From the NCBI GenBank assembly GCA_032871835.1, contig CM065303.1, forward strand, positions 59,000,597-59,064,596: 64,000 nt of DNA, written 5' to 3'. Origin of the DNA: Dipteronia dyeriana. Lineage: Eukaryota; Streptophyta; Magnoliopsida; Sapindales; Sapindaceae. The notes beneath the pieces are model-generated. The model ran no database searches and was not told where the DNA came from. It saw only the letters and a list, made by a program, of their open reading frames with translations. A program made the translations under genes and the position numbers. This document shows, one piece after another, positions 1 to 11,266 of this stretch. Each line of letters opens with the position of its first letter. Position 1 is the first letter of the stretch.

Positions 1-281
1 GATAAATCGACAACTTTCTTGAACTCCCTTCCTGAAGAATATGAACACTTTGTTACGACCATAATCTACGGAAAGGAAACTTTGAAGTATGTTGATGTGA
101 CAACAACTATGTTGAATAATGAGTTCAGAAAGAGGTACAAACAAGAGTCCCATGGGCAGGGGTCAGAAGTACTAGTGGTAAGAGGGCGGTCAAATAATCG
201 AAATCAATCTGCTGGGAAGAAGAATTGCTCGAAATGGAGAGGTTGAGGTGTTAGCCGAGGTAGATTGGCTAAGAATGAGTG
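1..281 (+). pseudogene. copia gag fragment, 3' part
   Basis: The frame from about 19 encodes SLPEEYEHFVTTI followed by a helical segment and a basic Arg/Asn/Gly-rich tail, typical of the UBN2-type copia gag just before its zinc knuckle. Gag would form the cytoplasmic particle that packages the element's RNA. A TGA at 244, probably from CGA (Arg), interrupts the basic tail. The frame then continues to an Asn-Glu-Cys at about 274-282, where a solo LTR is inserted. The N-terminal half is outside the window. Confidence 0.8.
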
Positions 282-1141
282 TGAAACAAATATTATGGTG
301 TGCTTAATATTAATCTAGAGGGGGGGGGGGGGTGAATAGATTTTAAATAAATTTACCCAATTTTCGTTAAAGGTCAAGATTATGAAAATGCCCCTAGCTA
401 GTTACAATAAAATCACAAGTGTAAAAATACGAAAATATAAACGACACTTGAGATATACGTGGAAACCCTCAAAATGGGAAAAACCACGGGCTGATGAGTG
501 CGCCACACTAGAACCTCGAATCCACTAATGGCAAGGAATTACAACCTAATCCCGGTTTAATCCACCACCACTACCTAATCCTGGTATAAGTGAACCTAGT
601 TCATCTTGCTTGTGCTTTAAGCTACCTACTCCCGGAAGCAACACAAGTCTTACTTCTCAATGAAGAGATAAAGTGTCCTAAGTGAATATATGATGATATT
701 CAATGAACAAACAAGGCTAGGAAACCCTATAAGCTTATCTAGGATAATGAGATGACAATTAATGCAATCCTAGATATCAAGTGCTAAATAACATGTTCAA
801 ATAGCTTAGCTAAACATAAATCAACCAATCCTATGAAGCTATCACAATACAACACTCAATCATGTCACCACAACAATCTCTAATTTGTATATAGAAATAT
901 TTTAAGAGAATACAATTAATTAAAGAGATGGTTAGCAAGCAAAAACACTTAACTTGTAAGAAGATAGTGAAGAGCTTACCAAACAAGATGTAATGAAGCA
1001 ACTCTATCCATAGATGCACTCTAGATGAACTTAGAAGATGCAAGATGAAGTTTTGATGCACATGGGAATGCTTTGAGTGATTAAAAATGAGTTCTAAGGA
1101 AAATATATGATATTTTGAACTCTTACACGACCTTAAGACAA

Positions 1142-1189
<48 letters not shown>

Positions 1190-1853
1190 TCCAAACAAAG
1201 TGATATCATTTTGGAAAAAACGTTCCAGCTTCTTCATTGTGCGCTGGTCGAGTAGCGCACCACCAGCGCACTGCCTAAAAATTTCAATAGGTGCTGGTCG
1301 AGTGGCACAACACAAGCGTAAAACCACTGGAATGTTTGTGCTGGTAGGGCTGCGCTAGTCGAGTAGCGCACCAGCAGCACGCGCCCATATTTTGTATCAT
1401 TACACTGGTGCAGCAGCGCACCTCAGTGGCACATGAATAGCGACAGTCCACTGTGAATGTTACGCTGGTGAGGTGCGCTGGTCGAGTAGCGTACCACTAG
1501 CGTAATTCCTATTTCAACACTCAAACAACCACACAAGCAACAAGTATAAGAGTGATGAAAATGCATCCTATTTTAATGCCTAGCATGACATAAAACTTAC
1601 ATAGCAAGATGCAAATAGGTCAACAAGAGTCATTTAAACTAAAATGCACACAAGAAAACACTCAACATATAAGATCAAGAGTTATGCAAGAATATATGAG
1701 TGTGTGCAACTATCTCTTCAAAGTAAGTAAGCACAAGAATTTTACATTTGGTGCTTCTCCTCTTGAGGTCTTGAGAGCCTAAGCTACCCTTACATGAACC
1801 TCAACAATGTGGTTGTTCACGAAATAAGCCAATCAATAAATGAGGACTTTTCA
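282..1853 (-). mobile_element. solo LTR inserted in copia gag
   Basis: The block is flanked by the perfect 5-bp duplication GAGTG (277-281 and 1854-1858), starts TGAAA and ends TTTCA. On the minus strand its 3' part reads GAGGGTTTCCACGTA and later a TTCACCCCC tract with CTCTAG, landmarks found near the 3' end of many plant copia LTRs. No internal domains are present, so it is a solo LTR left by LTR-LTR recombination. It splits the gag zinc knuckle just after its first cysteine. It also holds a TA microsatellite and a poly-G run. Confidence 0.8.
1143..1186. repeat. (TA)n microsatellite
   Basis: An uninterrupted TA dinucleotide run inside the solo LTR. Confidence 0.95.
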
Positions 1854-2440
1854 GAGTGTGATTTCTATCACGAAACAGGGCATTGGAAGAAAGAATGTCA
1901 TGCACTTGTGAAGAAGTTGAAAAAGAAAAATGGCTCATCTGTGAATGTTTCTCAAATCCAAGTGGAAGGTAATGACTCTGATTATTCCTTGACTATATCT
2001 GATAGTGTGTATGTTGTTGACTCTCAAGAGTGGATTTTGGATTCGGGTGCTACCTACCACATATGTCCCAAAAGGGAGATGTTTTATAGTTTTAAGAAGC
2101 TAGAAAGTGGAAGCGTGTTGATGGGTAATGACTTACCGTGCCACGTATTGGGGGTGGGTACAGTTCGTCTCAAGCTACACAATGGGTTAGTAAAGGACTT
2201 GGAGGATGTTCGGTATATACCAGATATAAGTAAGAATATTATCTCTACAGGTACTTTGGAAGCTAGTGGCTTCTAGATTGTGATTGAGAATGGGGCGAAA
2301 AAGATACTTCACGGAGCAATGTTTGTTATGAAGGGTCATCGAAAGAGTAATAATCTATATTATCTAGATGGTATGAGTTTAAAGAGAGAATTGACAGTTG
2401 CAAGAAGTGATGAGACTACTTCTATTGATACTTCCTGATT
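1854..2440 (+). pseudogene. copia zinc knuckle remnant and aspartic protease
   Basis: Downstream of the solo LTR the frame resumes with CDFYHETGHWKKEC, a CCHC knuckle whose second cysteine is Tyr (TGT to TAT). About 60 codons later comes WILDSGATYHIC, the catalytic Asp-Ser-Gly of the copia protease (DSG codons near 2039-2047), and then DVRYIPDISKNIIS, the usual C-terminal part of the domain. A stop at 2274 ends the open frame, and similar protein continues in frame to about 2440. The first codons of the open frame (1794-1853) belong to the solo LTR, so that ATG is not a real start. Confidence 0.85.
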
Positions 2441-3171
2441 ATGACACATGCGGGAGAAAAATCCCCAAGAGGTTTAGTAAATAAGGGACTGCTAAAAGGT
2501 GTCAAGGCATGCAAATTAGATTTTTGTGAACATTGTGTTTTGAGCAAAAAACAAGGGTGAAGTTTGGCACTGCTATTCACCGTACTCGTGGAATACTTGA
2601 TTATGTTCACTTAGATGTTTGGGGACCTTCCATAAATGCATCTATGGGAGGTAAGTATTATTTTCTGTCTTTTGTTGATGATTATTCTAGGCGAGTGTGG
2701 GTATATACCATGAGGTCGAAAGATGAAGTCTTGGGAATTTTCATAAGGCTGAAGAAATTGGTTGAGACTCAAACTGGCAGAAAGATCAGATGTCTTTGCT
2801 CAGATAATGAGGGAGAGTATACTAGTGATCCATTCTTACAAGTATGTCAGAATGAGGGAATTGAGAGACATTTCACCGTGAGAGAGATACCACAATAAAA
2901 TGGGATAGCGGAGGGTATGAATCGTACTTTGCTGGAGAAAGTGTGATGTATGTTGTCTACTTCTGGGTTAGGCAAAGGGTTTTGGGCCGAAGCTATTGAC
3001 TACGCATGCTATCTTGTGAATAGGTTACCGTCGACTTCATTAGAAGGTAAAACACCTATGAAAGCTTGGTCTATTGATGGAACACTTGCAAACGATTATG
3101 ATACTATCAGGGTATTTGGGTGTCCGACTTATTATCATGCTAAGGACGGTAAGTTGGATCCATGAGCAAGA
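2441..3171 (+). pseudogene. copia integrase (GAG-pre-integrase plus rve core)
   Basis: After a broken Leu-Trp-His motif, CEHCVLSKK marks the HHCC zinc-binding end, and the integrase core follows. LDVWGP gives the first catalytic Asp, SDNEGEY the second, and NGIAEGMNRTLLEK the Glu region. Integrase would insert the cDNA into the nuclear genome. Stops occur at 2896 (probable CAA), 2944 (probable CGA) and 3163 (probable CGA). The second one lies immediately after the catalytic Glu motif. Confidence 0.85.
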
Positions 3172-4430
3172 AAAACGATTTTTCTAGGAAAGAAAAAGGG
3201 TGTCAAAGGATACAAATTATGGGACCCAAAGGATATGAAGATAATTCTTAGCAGAGATGTGAAATTTGATGAGGTATCTATGATGAAGACTAATGACGTC
3301 TCTAGGTATGGAGAGAAAAGATCAAGCTCGAGTTTGCAGCAGGTGGAGATTGATGTATCTCCATTATTGCTAGAAAGTTCTACATCACAAGTATCTTCAA
3401 CCCCTATAGTTGATGCCTCAGAGAGTAATATGTCTAGTGACGAAGACATGGTTAAAGGTGGAGATGAAGAGAGTGTAGAAGAAAGCACTTCTATAGTGGA
3501 GCCAATTGCAACTAGTAAACCAAATAGAGATACCCGTCCACCTAGTTGGCATAGATATTATGTTGTTTCAAAATGTGGAGCCATGTTGGCATATGCACTT
3601 CCAGCCGTTGAAGAGGTTGAAGTTCCCTCTACCTTTACGGGAGAGAGTTCATGTTCTGAGAAATTGAAATGAGAGAAATCTATGAATGAGGAGATGTATT
3701 CTCTTCATAAGAATGAAACTTGGGAGCTCACAAAGTTACCTAAGGATAGGAAGATGATTGGGTGTAAATAGGTATATGTGAAGAAAGAGGGATCTAAAAA
3801 GGGTGATGTTCACTTCAAGGCATGTCTCGTAGCAAAAGGATACGCTCAAAGGGAGGGGATTGACTATAATGAAGTGTTTTCTCCAGTGGTGAAACACTCC
3901 TCAATTCGTATTTTGTTGGCCTTGGTAGCTCATCTTGATTTAGAGTTACATCAACTCGATATCAAGACTGCATTCTTACATGGAAGTTTGAATGAAGAAA
4001 TCTATATGACTCAGCCTTGTGGGTTTAAAGTTGCTGGAAAGGAAGATTATGTGTGCAAACTGAAAAGATCGTTGTACGGGTTAAAACAGTCTCCACGATA
4101 ATGGTACAAGTGATTTGATCAGTTCATGTTGGGGCAAAGGTACAAACGAAGCCATTATGACCATAGTGTGTACCTATGTAAGCTTAGTGACGGGTCCTTT
4201 ATATACCTTTTATTGTATGTTGATGATATGCTTATTGTTAGCAAGCTAATAAGTGAGATTGAAAAGCTTAAGAAGCAAATGGGGAAGGTGTTTGAGATGA
4301 AGGATCTGGGCAAATCAAAGAAGATTCTTGGCATGGAGATTCATAGAGAAAAAGAGAAGGGAACTGTGTGTCTTACTCAAAAGGCATACTTGGAGAAATT
4401 TCTTAAGTAGTTTGGTGTTGACGAAAATAC
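3172..4430 (+). pseudogene. copia integrase C-terminus, linker and reverse transcriptase
   Basis: GKKKGVKGYKLWDP and an acidic, Ser-rich linker lead to the RVT_2 domain: a stop replacing Trp before VYVKKEGSK (about 3769), FKACLVAKGYAQREG, HQLDIKTAFLHG (first catalytic Asp) and LLYVDDMLIVS (catalytic YVDD near 4216-4227). The active-site residues survive, but the frame has stops at 3670, 3769, 4099, 4111 and 4408, most explained by one transition in CAA, CGA or TGG. The enzyme would have copied element RNA into cDNA in cytoplasmic particles. Confidence 0.88.
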
Positions 4431-5196
4431 AAAATCTGTAAGTACTCCTCTTACTCCTCATTTCAAGTTGAAAGCTTTGATGGTACTTATGGATGATGAG
4501 GAACAAGCCTACATGGAGAAGGTTCCTTATGCTAGTTTTGTGGGTAGTTTGATGTATGCAATGGTTTGTACTAGGCTTGATATTTCACAAGCGGTTGATA
4601 TGGTTGCTCGATATATGCACAATCTGGGTAAAGGGCATCAGCAAGCTGTGAAATGGATCCTACGTCATCTTCATGGTACCGTAGGTGTTGGTTTGGAATT
4701 CCGAATAGGGAATTCATCAGAGAACATATGTGCAGGTTATGTTGACTCAGATTATATGGGTGACTTGGATAAACGATGGTCTACTATAGGTTTTGTATTC
4801 ACTTTGAGTGGTGGTCCAGTTAGTTGGAAGTCTACTCTATAGAAAACCGTGGCTTTGTCTATTACGGAAGCCGAGTATATGGCGGTTACTGAAGCAATTA
4901 AGGAGGCCATTTGGATGAAGGGTCTGTTGTAAGATTTGAGCATAAAGATGAATCATCTTTTCGTATTTTATGATAGTCAGAGTGCTATTCACTTGGCGAA
5001 AGATTCTGTTCATCATGATAGAACGAAGCACATCGACGTTCGTTACCATTTTATCCGAGAGGTACTTGAAGAAGGTGAATTTTTATTGAAGAAGATTCCC
5101 ACAAAGGATAATCTGTCGGATATGTTCACAAAGGTGGTTTCGGGGATTAAGTTCGATAATTGCATGAACTTGATCCAAATTTGTCACATTGTTTGA
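4431..5196 (+). pseudogene. copia reverse transcriptase C-terminus and RNase H
   Basis: VPYASFVGSLMYAMVCTRLDIS and KWILRHLHGT are the conserved thumb/connection motifs. YVDSDYMGD, SITEAEYMA and FYDSQSAIHLAKD are the copia RNase H acidic motifs, followed by TKHIDVRYHFIRE. RNase H would degrade the RNA template. Stops at about 4840 (CAG to TAG) and 4930 (CAA to TAA) break the domain. The frame ends at a stop at 5194-5196. Confidence 0.88.
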
Positions 5197-5439
5197 TTTG
5201 GCCTTTTGTGAGTGTTTGGCTCTTAAATGAGCATTTGAATGAACTACGAGCGACTTGATCCTTCAGGTATGTAGGCAACCAATTTTGGTGCAGCCATTAT
5301 GGGTCTCTTTTAGGTACAAGGTTGGATTCTTTGGAACAAGTTGGTTTTTTTAGAAGACATGTTGTGATTCAGATTGGATTCACTGGGATTGATAGTTGGT
5401 TTCATCTCGGATTTAAAAATACTTCCCGAGGTGGAGAAT

Positions 5440-5881
5440 TGTTAGGAGAGTTGCAAAAATAGGGCAGCGGACTGCTGTCAGTTATATGGAAATCCACATT
5501 AATTGGGATTTCTCAAAGAGGAAATCTTGCACAAATTAGGACTGCTGTCAAAGAGGAAAATTGCACAAATTAGAATATGAATTCTTAGACTTGTAGGAGT
5601 CGGAAAACTCTATTTCCCACATATAAATAGTACCTTGTATAGGTTTTGAAAAGTGATTTAAAACTTATGATTGCAACAGAATTTCGTGAGAACTTTTGTA
5701 ATCGATTTTGACTTGAATATCAATCAATAAAGAATCCAGATTTTGAGAGTGGACGTAGGCATTCACCGAACCACTATAATTTATCTGTTATTTTATTCTT
5801 TTATTGAATTCCTAGTTAGGGTTTCGTATTGTTCAAGTTATTTGGTGAAACAAGATTGTTTCTGCATAGGGTATCTCAACA
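5440..5881 (+). mobile_element. 3' LTR of the first copia element
   Basis: The LTR starts TGTTAGGAGAG directly after the purine tract CCGAGGTGGAGAA and ends CTCAACA (442 bp). ACATATAAATAG near 5620 is a plausible LTR TATA box. CAATAAAGAA near 5727 may be part of the polyadenylation region. The 5' LTR is outside the window, so the target duplication and LTR divergence cannot be checked. Confidence 0.82.
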
Positions 5882-6245
5882 GGGAGCTCCGCCAAAAGAG
5901 GAGGGCAACGAAATCATGTGCACTTCCAATTTTATTTTTTGTCCCATTGTTTTCTTTTCTTTTGATAATCAATAGCTTGTAGTCTGCTCTCAGTTTACTG
6001 TTTAGTTAGTTTTTATTTATTTATAAATACTATAATAATTCGAGGTTTGCGAAGGGAAGAGACTCGAATCTACAAATTAGTGGTGTATGTGTGAGGGGTT
6101 TATCACTTCACCAACCCCATCTTATCATTTTTTTCGTTTTTTTATGTTTTCAGCTGGTAGATGGACAAGCTTGGGGTTTGGGTAAATAACTCATAGGTCA
6201 GCGGTTCAAATACTACTAATGAAGAAAGCTTTAAAAAAAAATACA
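5882..6245. other. spacer with two tRNA-like, SINE-like stretches
   Basis: No coding signal. On the minus strand, 6050-6115 has TGGTGAAGTGATAA and AGATTCGAGTCTC at A-box/B-box spacing. On the plus strand, 6145-6241 has GCGGTTCAAATAC (B-box-like) and ends in an A run. Both could be remnants of tRNA-derived SINEs. Without an alignment this remains a resemblance. Confidence 0.35.
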
Positions 6246-6433
6246 TAATCTCGTATTAATAGATATTGTTAAATATATTTCTCATTCATTCTTAGTTTGT
6301 TACTTCTTACTATCATCACCTATTATTTGTTACGTAACATGCAAACCCAAAGTAATAATCAAAACACATGAAAGCAATAAAACAATCAATATACATGCGA
6401 TTACCTAATCTCGTATTAATAGATATTGTTAAA
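6246..6433. repeat. ~160-bp tandem duplication at the left flank of MULE 1
   Basis: TAATCTCGTATTAATAGATA followed by TTGTTAAA occurs at 6246 and again at 6406. The second copy is cut by the MULE at 6433 and resumes at 15278, where the same sequence continues (TTAGTTTGTTACTTCTTAC and onward). Before the MULE arrived, the site held two tandem copies of this segment. Confidence 0.85.
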
Positions 6434-6540
6434 GGGTTCAAAAAATTATTGGCACTATTGGGGGGGGGGGGGTGTTGTGCAAATATCATCACTTTAGTAA
6501 TGTATGTTTAAAATGCACCATTTAACGGGTCCAGACGGAA
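6434..6540 (+). repeat. left terminal region of MULE 1
   Basis: Starts GGGTTCAAAAAATTATTGGC, followed by a poly-G run (6460-6472) and GTATGTTTAAAATGCACC. The last part partly matches, in inverted orientation, the right end (GTTAAGTTTAAAAGGCACC on the minus strand). The inverted repeat is degenerate, closer to MULEs with poor TIRs than to classical Mutator. Confidence 0.7.
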
Positions 6541-6674
6541 ATACCCCAAAATATAAACAGAGAGAAATTTATCGTTTTCTAAGTCAGAGAAAAGCAAGAG
6601 TGAAACCGACAGGAAGATAATCGACCGCGAAGTGACCGGAACGAGAGTACATGAGAACATCTTCGTTTGACAAG

Positions 6675-7606
6675 GTAAGATTAGTTTTTGTTCCCTCGTT
6701 TTTGTTGTTGATAACTTGCATTGCATGTTAGAATTAAGTTTTGTTGATTGAAATTGTAGATTAGGGTTAAAATAAAGATCTGAGAATGGTTGTGGTTTAT
6801 GTTAGGGTTTGAAATTTGGTTGAATATCTGTTGAAAAAGATGAAATTCTGGGTTCCTGAGACTTTTTACAGGAGAATCGAGTTTTTTTGTAGTTGAGTTG
6901 AGTTTTTTTTTGTGAAAATTAGGTTTTGGTAAGTCGAGCTTTTTTTTAAATAAGATCGAGCTTTTTTACATAGGATCGAGCTTTTTTGTTATGGGATCGA
7001 GCATTTTTTTCATGGGATCGAGCATTTTTTTAAAGGATCGAGCTTTTTTGTAGATGAGTCGAGCTTTATTTTCGTGAAAATTAGGTTTTGGTAAGTCAAG
7101 CTTTTTTTATAAGGGTTCAGGCTTTTTTTGAATGTGATCGAGCTTTTTTTAAAAGGAATTGAGATTTTTTCCATAGGCTCGAGCTTTTTTTACATTGGAT
7201 CGAGCTTTTTCATCATGAGATCGAGATTTTTTTTAAAAAATAAGATAGAGTTTTTTTTATATAGCATCGAGCTTTTTTGTTATGGGATCGAACATTTTTT
7301 TTATAGGATCGAGTTTGTTTTTTAAAGGGTTGAGCTTTTTTATCCTAGGATTGAGTTTATTTTTTATAGGAACTAGTTTTTTATAATTAGACCGAGTTTT
7401 TTTTACATTGGATCGAGTTTTTTTTATTATGGAATCGAGCATTTTTGTCATAGGATCGAGGTTTTTTTTTAAAGGGTAGAGCTTATTTGTCTTGGGATAG
7501 AGGATATTTTTTTTGGACCGAACTGTTTTTACATTGGATCGAGATTTATAATTTTGGTTCCGAGATTTTTTCTGTTTAATGATGTTGTATTTCTGTTACA
7601 TTGCAG
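6675..7606 (+). other. predicted first intron of the Ulp1-like gene, MULE 1
   Basis: A donor reading GACAAG/GTAAGATT at 6674/6675 and an acceptor reading ACATTGCAG at 7598-7606 directly precede the ATG at 7607. MULE 2 has the matching donor (AAAG/GTAAGATTGG) and the same acceptor. The upstream exon (ending 6674) is probably untranslated or very short. The intron body is the GATCGAGC/T array. Splicing is inferred from conservation between the two copies, with no transcript evidence. Confidence 0.55.
6880..7570 (+). repeat. GATCGAGC-T(n) tandem array, left end of MULE 1
   Basis: Degenerate units read GATCGAGC followed by a 6-9 base T run and a short variable spacer (for example ACATAGG or TTATGGG), repeating every 20-25 bp. 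The array lies in the predicted 5' intron of the Ulp1-like gene. The open frames seen across it encode only Ile-Glu-Leu-Phe type repeats and are by-products of the array. Confidence 0.92.
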
Positions 7607-10600
7607 ATGAGAAATAGGTTGAGGGATTTGCTTAAAACTCCACAAGAAGACTGGTACGAGGGCAAATTGACTCGACACAACCATTTTGACGCCCTTGCCC
7701 ATATAGACGACGTACTGAACTAGGTCCCTGCAGAATTTGCAGATTAAGATCGGTGTCGGTTCATGGCGTCATGTTTCTGGCATTTCCTTACGATGCATCG
7801 GGAGATGAAATTTTCAGGTGGTGTTATCCATCAGTTTCTTTTGAGGGAGTTGCATCCTAACGGCTCAAAAGATGAGATGCAGTTCATGTTAGGGAACCAG
7901 TCGGTGAGGTTTTCGAAGGTGAAATTTTACCTGATCACCGGATTACGGTTTGGAGTTGTACATGACACGACCAAGTATGTAGAAGTGGAGAATGACCTAC
8001 ATTAGCGGTACTTTCTTGGAGCCGATGAGGTCTCGTTGGAAGAGATAAGAGGTGTTGTCACAGTCGTAGAGTTTGGAGAGGCATACGATACTGTGAAGCT
8101 CTGCCTCATATATATGCTGAACTGGATACTGATGGGGGTGGGTGAGAGATTCAAGATTCCAGTTTGGCAGTTTCGGTTGGTTGAAGATCTTGATATTTTC
8201 GACGCGTTCCCGTGGGGTGCCCACGTGTACAAGCATTCTATTTACTCATTCAAGCATGTGCTTGACGGGCGACGAGACGGGTTTGAGCAATGCCAGCAGG
8301 AAAAGGACGCTCATGTACATACGGTGGAGACCTACAACATATACGGTCTATCTCACGCTCTATTGGTAAGAACTTCGAATTACAAGTTGTACTTTATTGG
8401 TGTTGTCCTTAATGTTATGGATTCTTATTGTACTTATCTTTGATACAGATATTTGCTTTCGAGGTGATCCCTGATTCGGGCCAAGAGTTAGTCACCCGGA
8501 GGGTTACAGATCTGTCTTCTTGTATTTTAAAGTGGTTGTTGACCAAACAACCGAGAGGGAAGAAGCTGGCCAAGATTTTCAAAGCCAGGGTATGTATTTA
8601 ATTTGTTAATATTTATATTAGTTAGTAAGTGTACAATGACATTGTTCTAACTAATATTTCAGATGTTTACGAGGAAGAAACTGGTGCCCACACCAGCTGA
8701 GAGGCATGCACCGTATTATGCGTGGCTAAACGAGAGGGGAGTCTGTATGTAGAGGAGGACTGGCTTCATATTCCACCTCCAGTCCCTGATCAGACTACCT
8801 TTAGTGGGAACAATGGGACAAATGGTGAGCGTTTGACAGACAGGACCAGCGACAATGAGGGATCTAAGCTCGATGTTGGGGGTTTAAAGCCCAGTGACAG
8901 TAAGGGATATCAGATAGACCCTCAACGAGAAAGGCATAGGCATATGAGCATTCGGTTTACCACCCCCAGACATGGTACATTTATAGGGGATTCCCGTGGG
9001 GGCGTTGGACGTGATGGTTAGGTAAGCTGAAAAGAAAGTTTTGATTTTTTATTAACACGTGATGTTGATAGTTTTGTACTAACAATGTAGACATGATTTC
9101 AAGCCCCATGGGCAGATTTGTTGAACGATGTGCGTGAAGCCCTCCAGAAAAGTGAGAAGGATCGAGAACGTCAACACCTGGAGTTAGTGGATATGATCCA
9201 GAAGAGTGACTCGGATCGTCAACAACAATACCGAGTGTTACTGGATATGAACCAGGGGCTTCAGGGGGTCGACCATGTATACATACAGGGATAGCCCCCC
9301 ACCTCCTGATCCAGACTTTAGTCCTGAAGACAGGACAAGTGGGTATACGGGGGGGGGGGGGGCAGACAGGACGGGTGGAAGTAGCTAGGACCCGCCTACC
9401 GGGGGGTTAGGTCCGGAGAGTCAAGCTCAGTCACGTACCAGCGATAGTAGGTCTGTTACATGTATAACAGTCTGGCCTATTTGGGTCCACCCAGCTCTAG
9501 CGATCCCTTCCACCACCCAGCACATTGATTCAGCAGCAGCGGTCCCCTCCCCCACCCAGCATATCAACCCAGGCTCAACGGTCCCTTCCCTCACCCAGCA
9601 TGTCGACCCAGGCTTAACGGTCCCCACCCCAACCTAACATGTCGAACCAGGCTCTACGGTCCCCTCCACCACCCATCACATCGATTCAGCCATATCGGTC
9701 CTATCCCCCACCCAATATATCGACCCAGACTCAGCGGTCCCTCACCCAGCATGTCGACCCATGCTCAGTCGTCCCCTCCCCCACCTAGCATGTCAAACCA
9801 GGCTCTGCAGTCCCTTCCACCAACCAGCACATTAATTCAGCCGCAGCGGTCCACTCCTCCACCCAGCACATCGACCGAGCTCCAGAGCTCTTCGGAAGCT
9901 GGAGTACCATACAAAAAGCGTATACTTTAGCACATATGGCAATTGATGAGCCTTTACACATATCGATGCTGGCCGAAGAGGTTAAGGACACGGCCCCAGT
10001 CCGTGGAACACATATTTGACTCCTACGGACTTGTGGATGCCGACCAGCTTACGGCATACAAAGCCTTCAAGATGAACATCAACGGGGAACTGTGAGTACA
10101 ACTTCATCTATATAAAATGGCAGTGTTTTAATGTTTATTCAAATTTACCTAAAGCTAATCCAACCATTAAACAAACGTGATGTGGACGTACTGACACCAG
10201 TGGACACCAAATGGTTTATGCGTATACAGTCCAACTTCATGGACTTGGAGGACACGGTACGTACTTACGTGATTTTCAAATTAACGTTTGTTTAAATAAT
10301 GTTGTATTGTTAACAATTCATTAGTTTTATTGTCTGTCAGCATATGGACGCATACCTCCATATTCTTCGGAAGCGTCAGCGAGGATTCTCCACTGTGTAC
10401 AACCAGAGGATCAACGTATTGGATACACAATTCTATATAAGTAGTTATAAATTATTGGAATCGAATCTCATTTTTTGGTTTTTTATTATTGATACGAATT
10501 TGTCAATGATTGTATGTACAACCACTTATGTTGTTACAGTGAGAGAGAATGATGCCTCGTGATTCGTACGGGGCTGTGACCATGGCAAGGTGGAATGTGT

Positions 10601-11266
10601 TATAGTCCCGATGGTTGGAAGAGGACCTTCATACGGTCCGTGGAGCAACCAAGAGTGGAAACCGCCCATGACACGAGGTTGACTTGGTAAGTGTTAGACG
10701 GTGGAAATGATTTAAAATATAAACTGTTCGTATATCCTGACCTAACACCTTCTGCATACTATTATAGGTCCTGATACCATGCAACATAAGGGGCCAATAT
10801 TGGCTGGTGGTGACCGTCGACCTTATTCTCGGTAAGCTGGACATATTTGACCCCTAGAGACAGGATGTTCCTGTTCATATCAGGAAGCAGCAAGTCTGAC
10901 CATTACGGTGGTTTTTGCCGTCAATGTTGAATGACGTGGGGTTCCACACTGCACGACGAGGTGGTCGTCGGCCGTTTCCTAGGGAAAATAAGCCCTTCTC
11001 GGTTAGCGTGGTCTCCACTTCTATAGTCCCCCAATAAAAAAATTGTAAGACATTCTATTTCATTCACGTGCTTAGATATTATTTAAAAATGATTTGTAAC
11101 GCGTTTAAATGTGTCCAATTGCAGAGGTAACTGTGGTCCCCATACTTTGGGACTTATCGAGTACTTACTGGCAGGTCGACGCTCTTTTGATTGGTCAGAG
11201 GACGACTTGGGGATCATTCGGGAGAAAATGGTTGTGGAGATTTTTTGTAACTCCATGCTCGCCTAG
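7607..11266 (+). pseudogene. DUF1985/Ulp1-like C48 peptidase gene of MULE 1, decayed
   Basis: The N-terminal part is a DUF1985 domain (FDALAHIDD, MASCFWHFLTMHREMKFSGG, FYLITGLRFG, FDAFPWGAHVYKHSI). A linker with a duplicated DMIQKSD.DRQQQ segment and a Pro/Ser/Thr tandem repeat follow. The C-terminus is a C48 (Ulp1/SENP-like) peptidase with FDP (Asp) and RGNCGPHTL (Cys codon 11132-11134). The expected catalytic His of the QHWLV motif is Tyr here (codon 10798-10800, CAT to TAT). Stops at about 7722 and 7744 and a frameshift near 8733 also disable it. Introns are likely at 8369-8448, 8590-8661 and several later sites. Ulp1 proteases release SUMO-like modifiers; the role in MULEs is unknown. Confidence 0.85.
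9480..9890 (+). repeat. Pro/Ser/Thr-coding minisatellite in the Ulp1-like gene
   Basis: Roughly 36-45-bp units containing CACCCAGCA.(A/G)TCGACCCAGGCTC and GGTCCC(C/T)TCCC repeat along this stretch, encoding repeats of the type VPSPTQHIDP. The homologous stretch in MULE 2 (38690-38870, opposite strand) encodes PPRPSTSVPSKRS-like repeats, so this linker evolves by unit gain and loss. Frame is lost part of the way along. Confidence 0.75.

Larger units (their letters stand above)
1..5881 (+). mobile_element. Ty1/copia retrotransposon, Tork/TNT1-94-like, 5' part outside window, inactive
   Basis: Domain order along the plus strand is gag, zinc knuckle, protease, integrase, reverse transcriptase, RNase H, purine tract and 3' LTR, which is the Ty1/copia order. 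The 5' LTR and the start of gag lie before position 1. The polyprotein frame is broken by many stops and by a solo LTR inserted in gag. The reverse transcriptase and RNase H resemble the TNT1-94 class (Tork lineage); that placement is from remembered family features, not a tree. No autonomous product is possible from this copy. Confidence 0.93.

Noticed and set aside
1785..1846. Similarity between the solo LTR edge and 23556-23607 next to the FAR1-like core (shared ATGTGGTT, GAAATAA and CCAATCA words)
   Set aside because: Short, gapped and noticed by eye; it lies in probable intron on one side. It could be a shared repeat fragment but an alignment is needed before claiming it.
1794..1853. ATG and first 20 codons of the 1794-2276 frame as the start of a gag protein
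   Set aside because: This part is the end of the solo LTR; the element's own frame resumes only after the target duplication.
6145..6241. Functional tRNA gene
   Set aside because: Only box A/B-like words are present; no acceptor or anticodon stem could be folded by eye, so at most a SINE remnant.
7128..7451. Open frames on both strands with Ile-Glu-Leu-Phe or Lys-Lys-Leu-Asp repeats
   Set aside because: They are translations of the GATCGAGC/T array inside a predicted intron; composition is purely repeat-driven. The same holds for 33837-34228 and 40825-41064.
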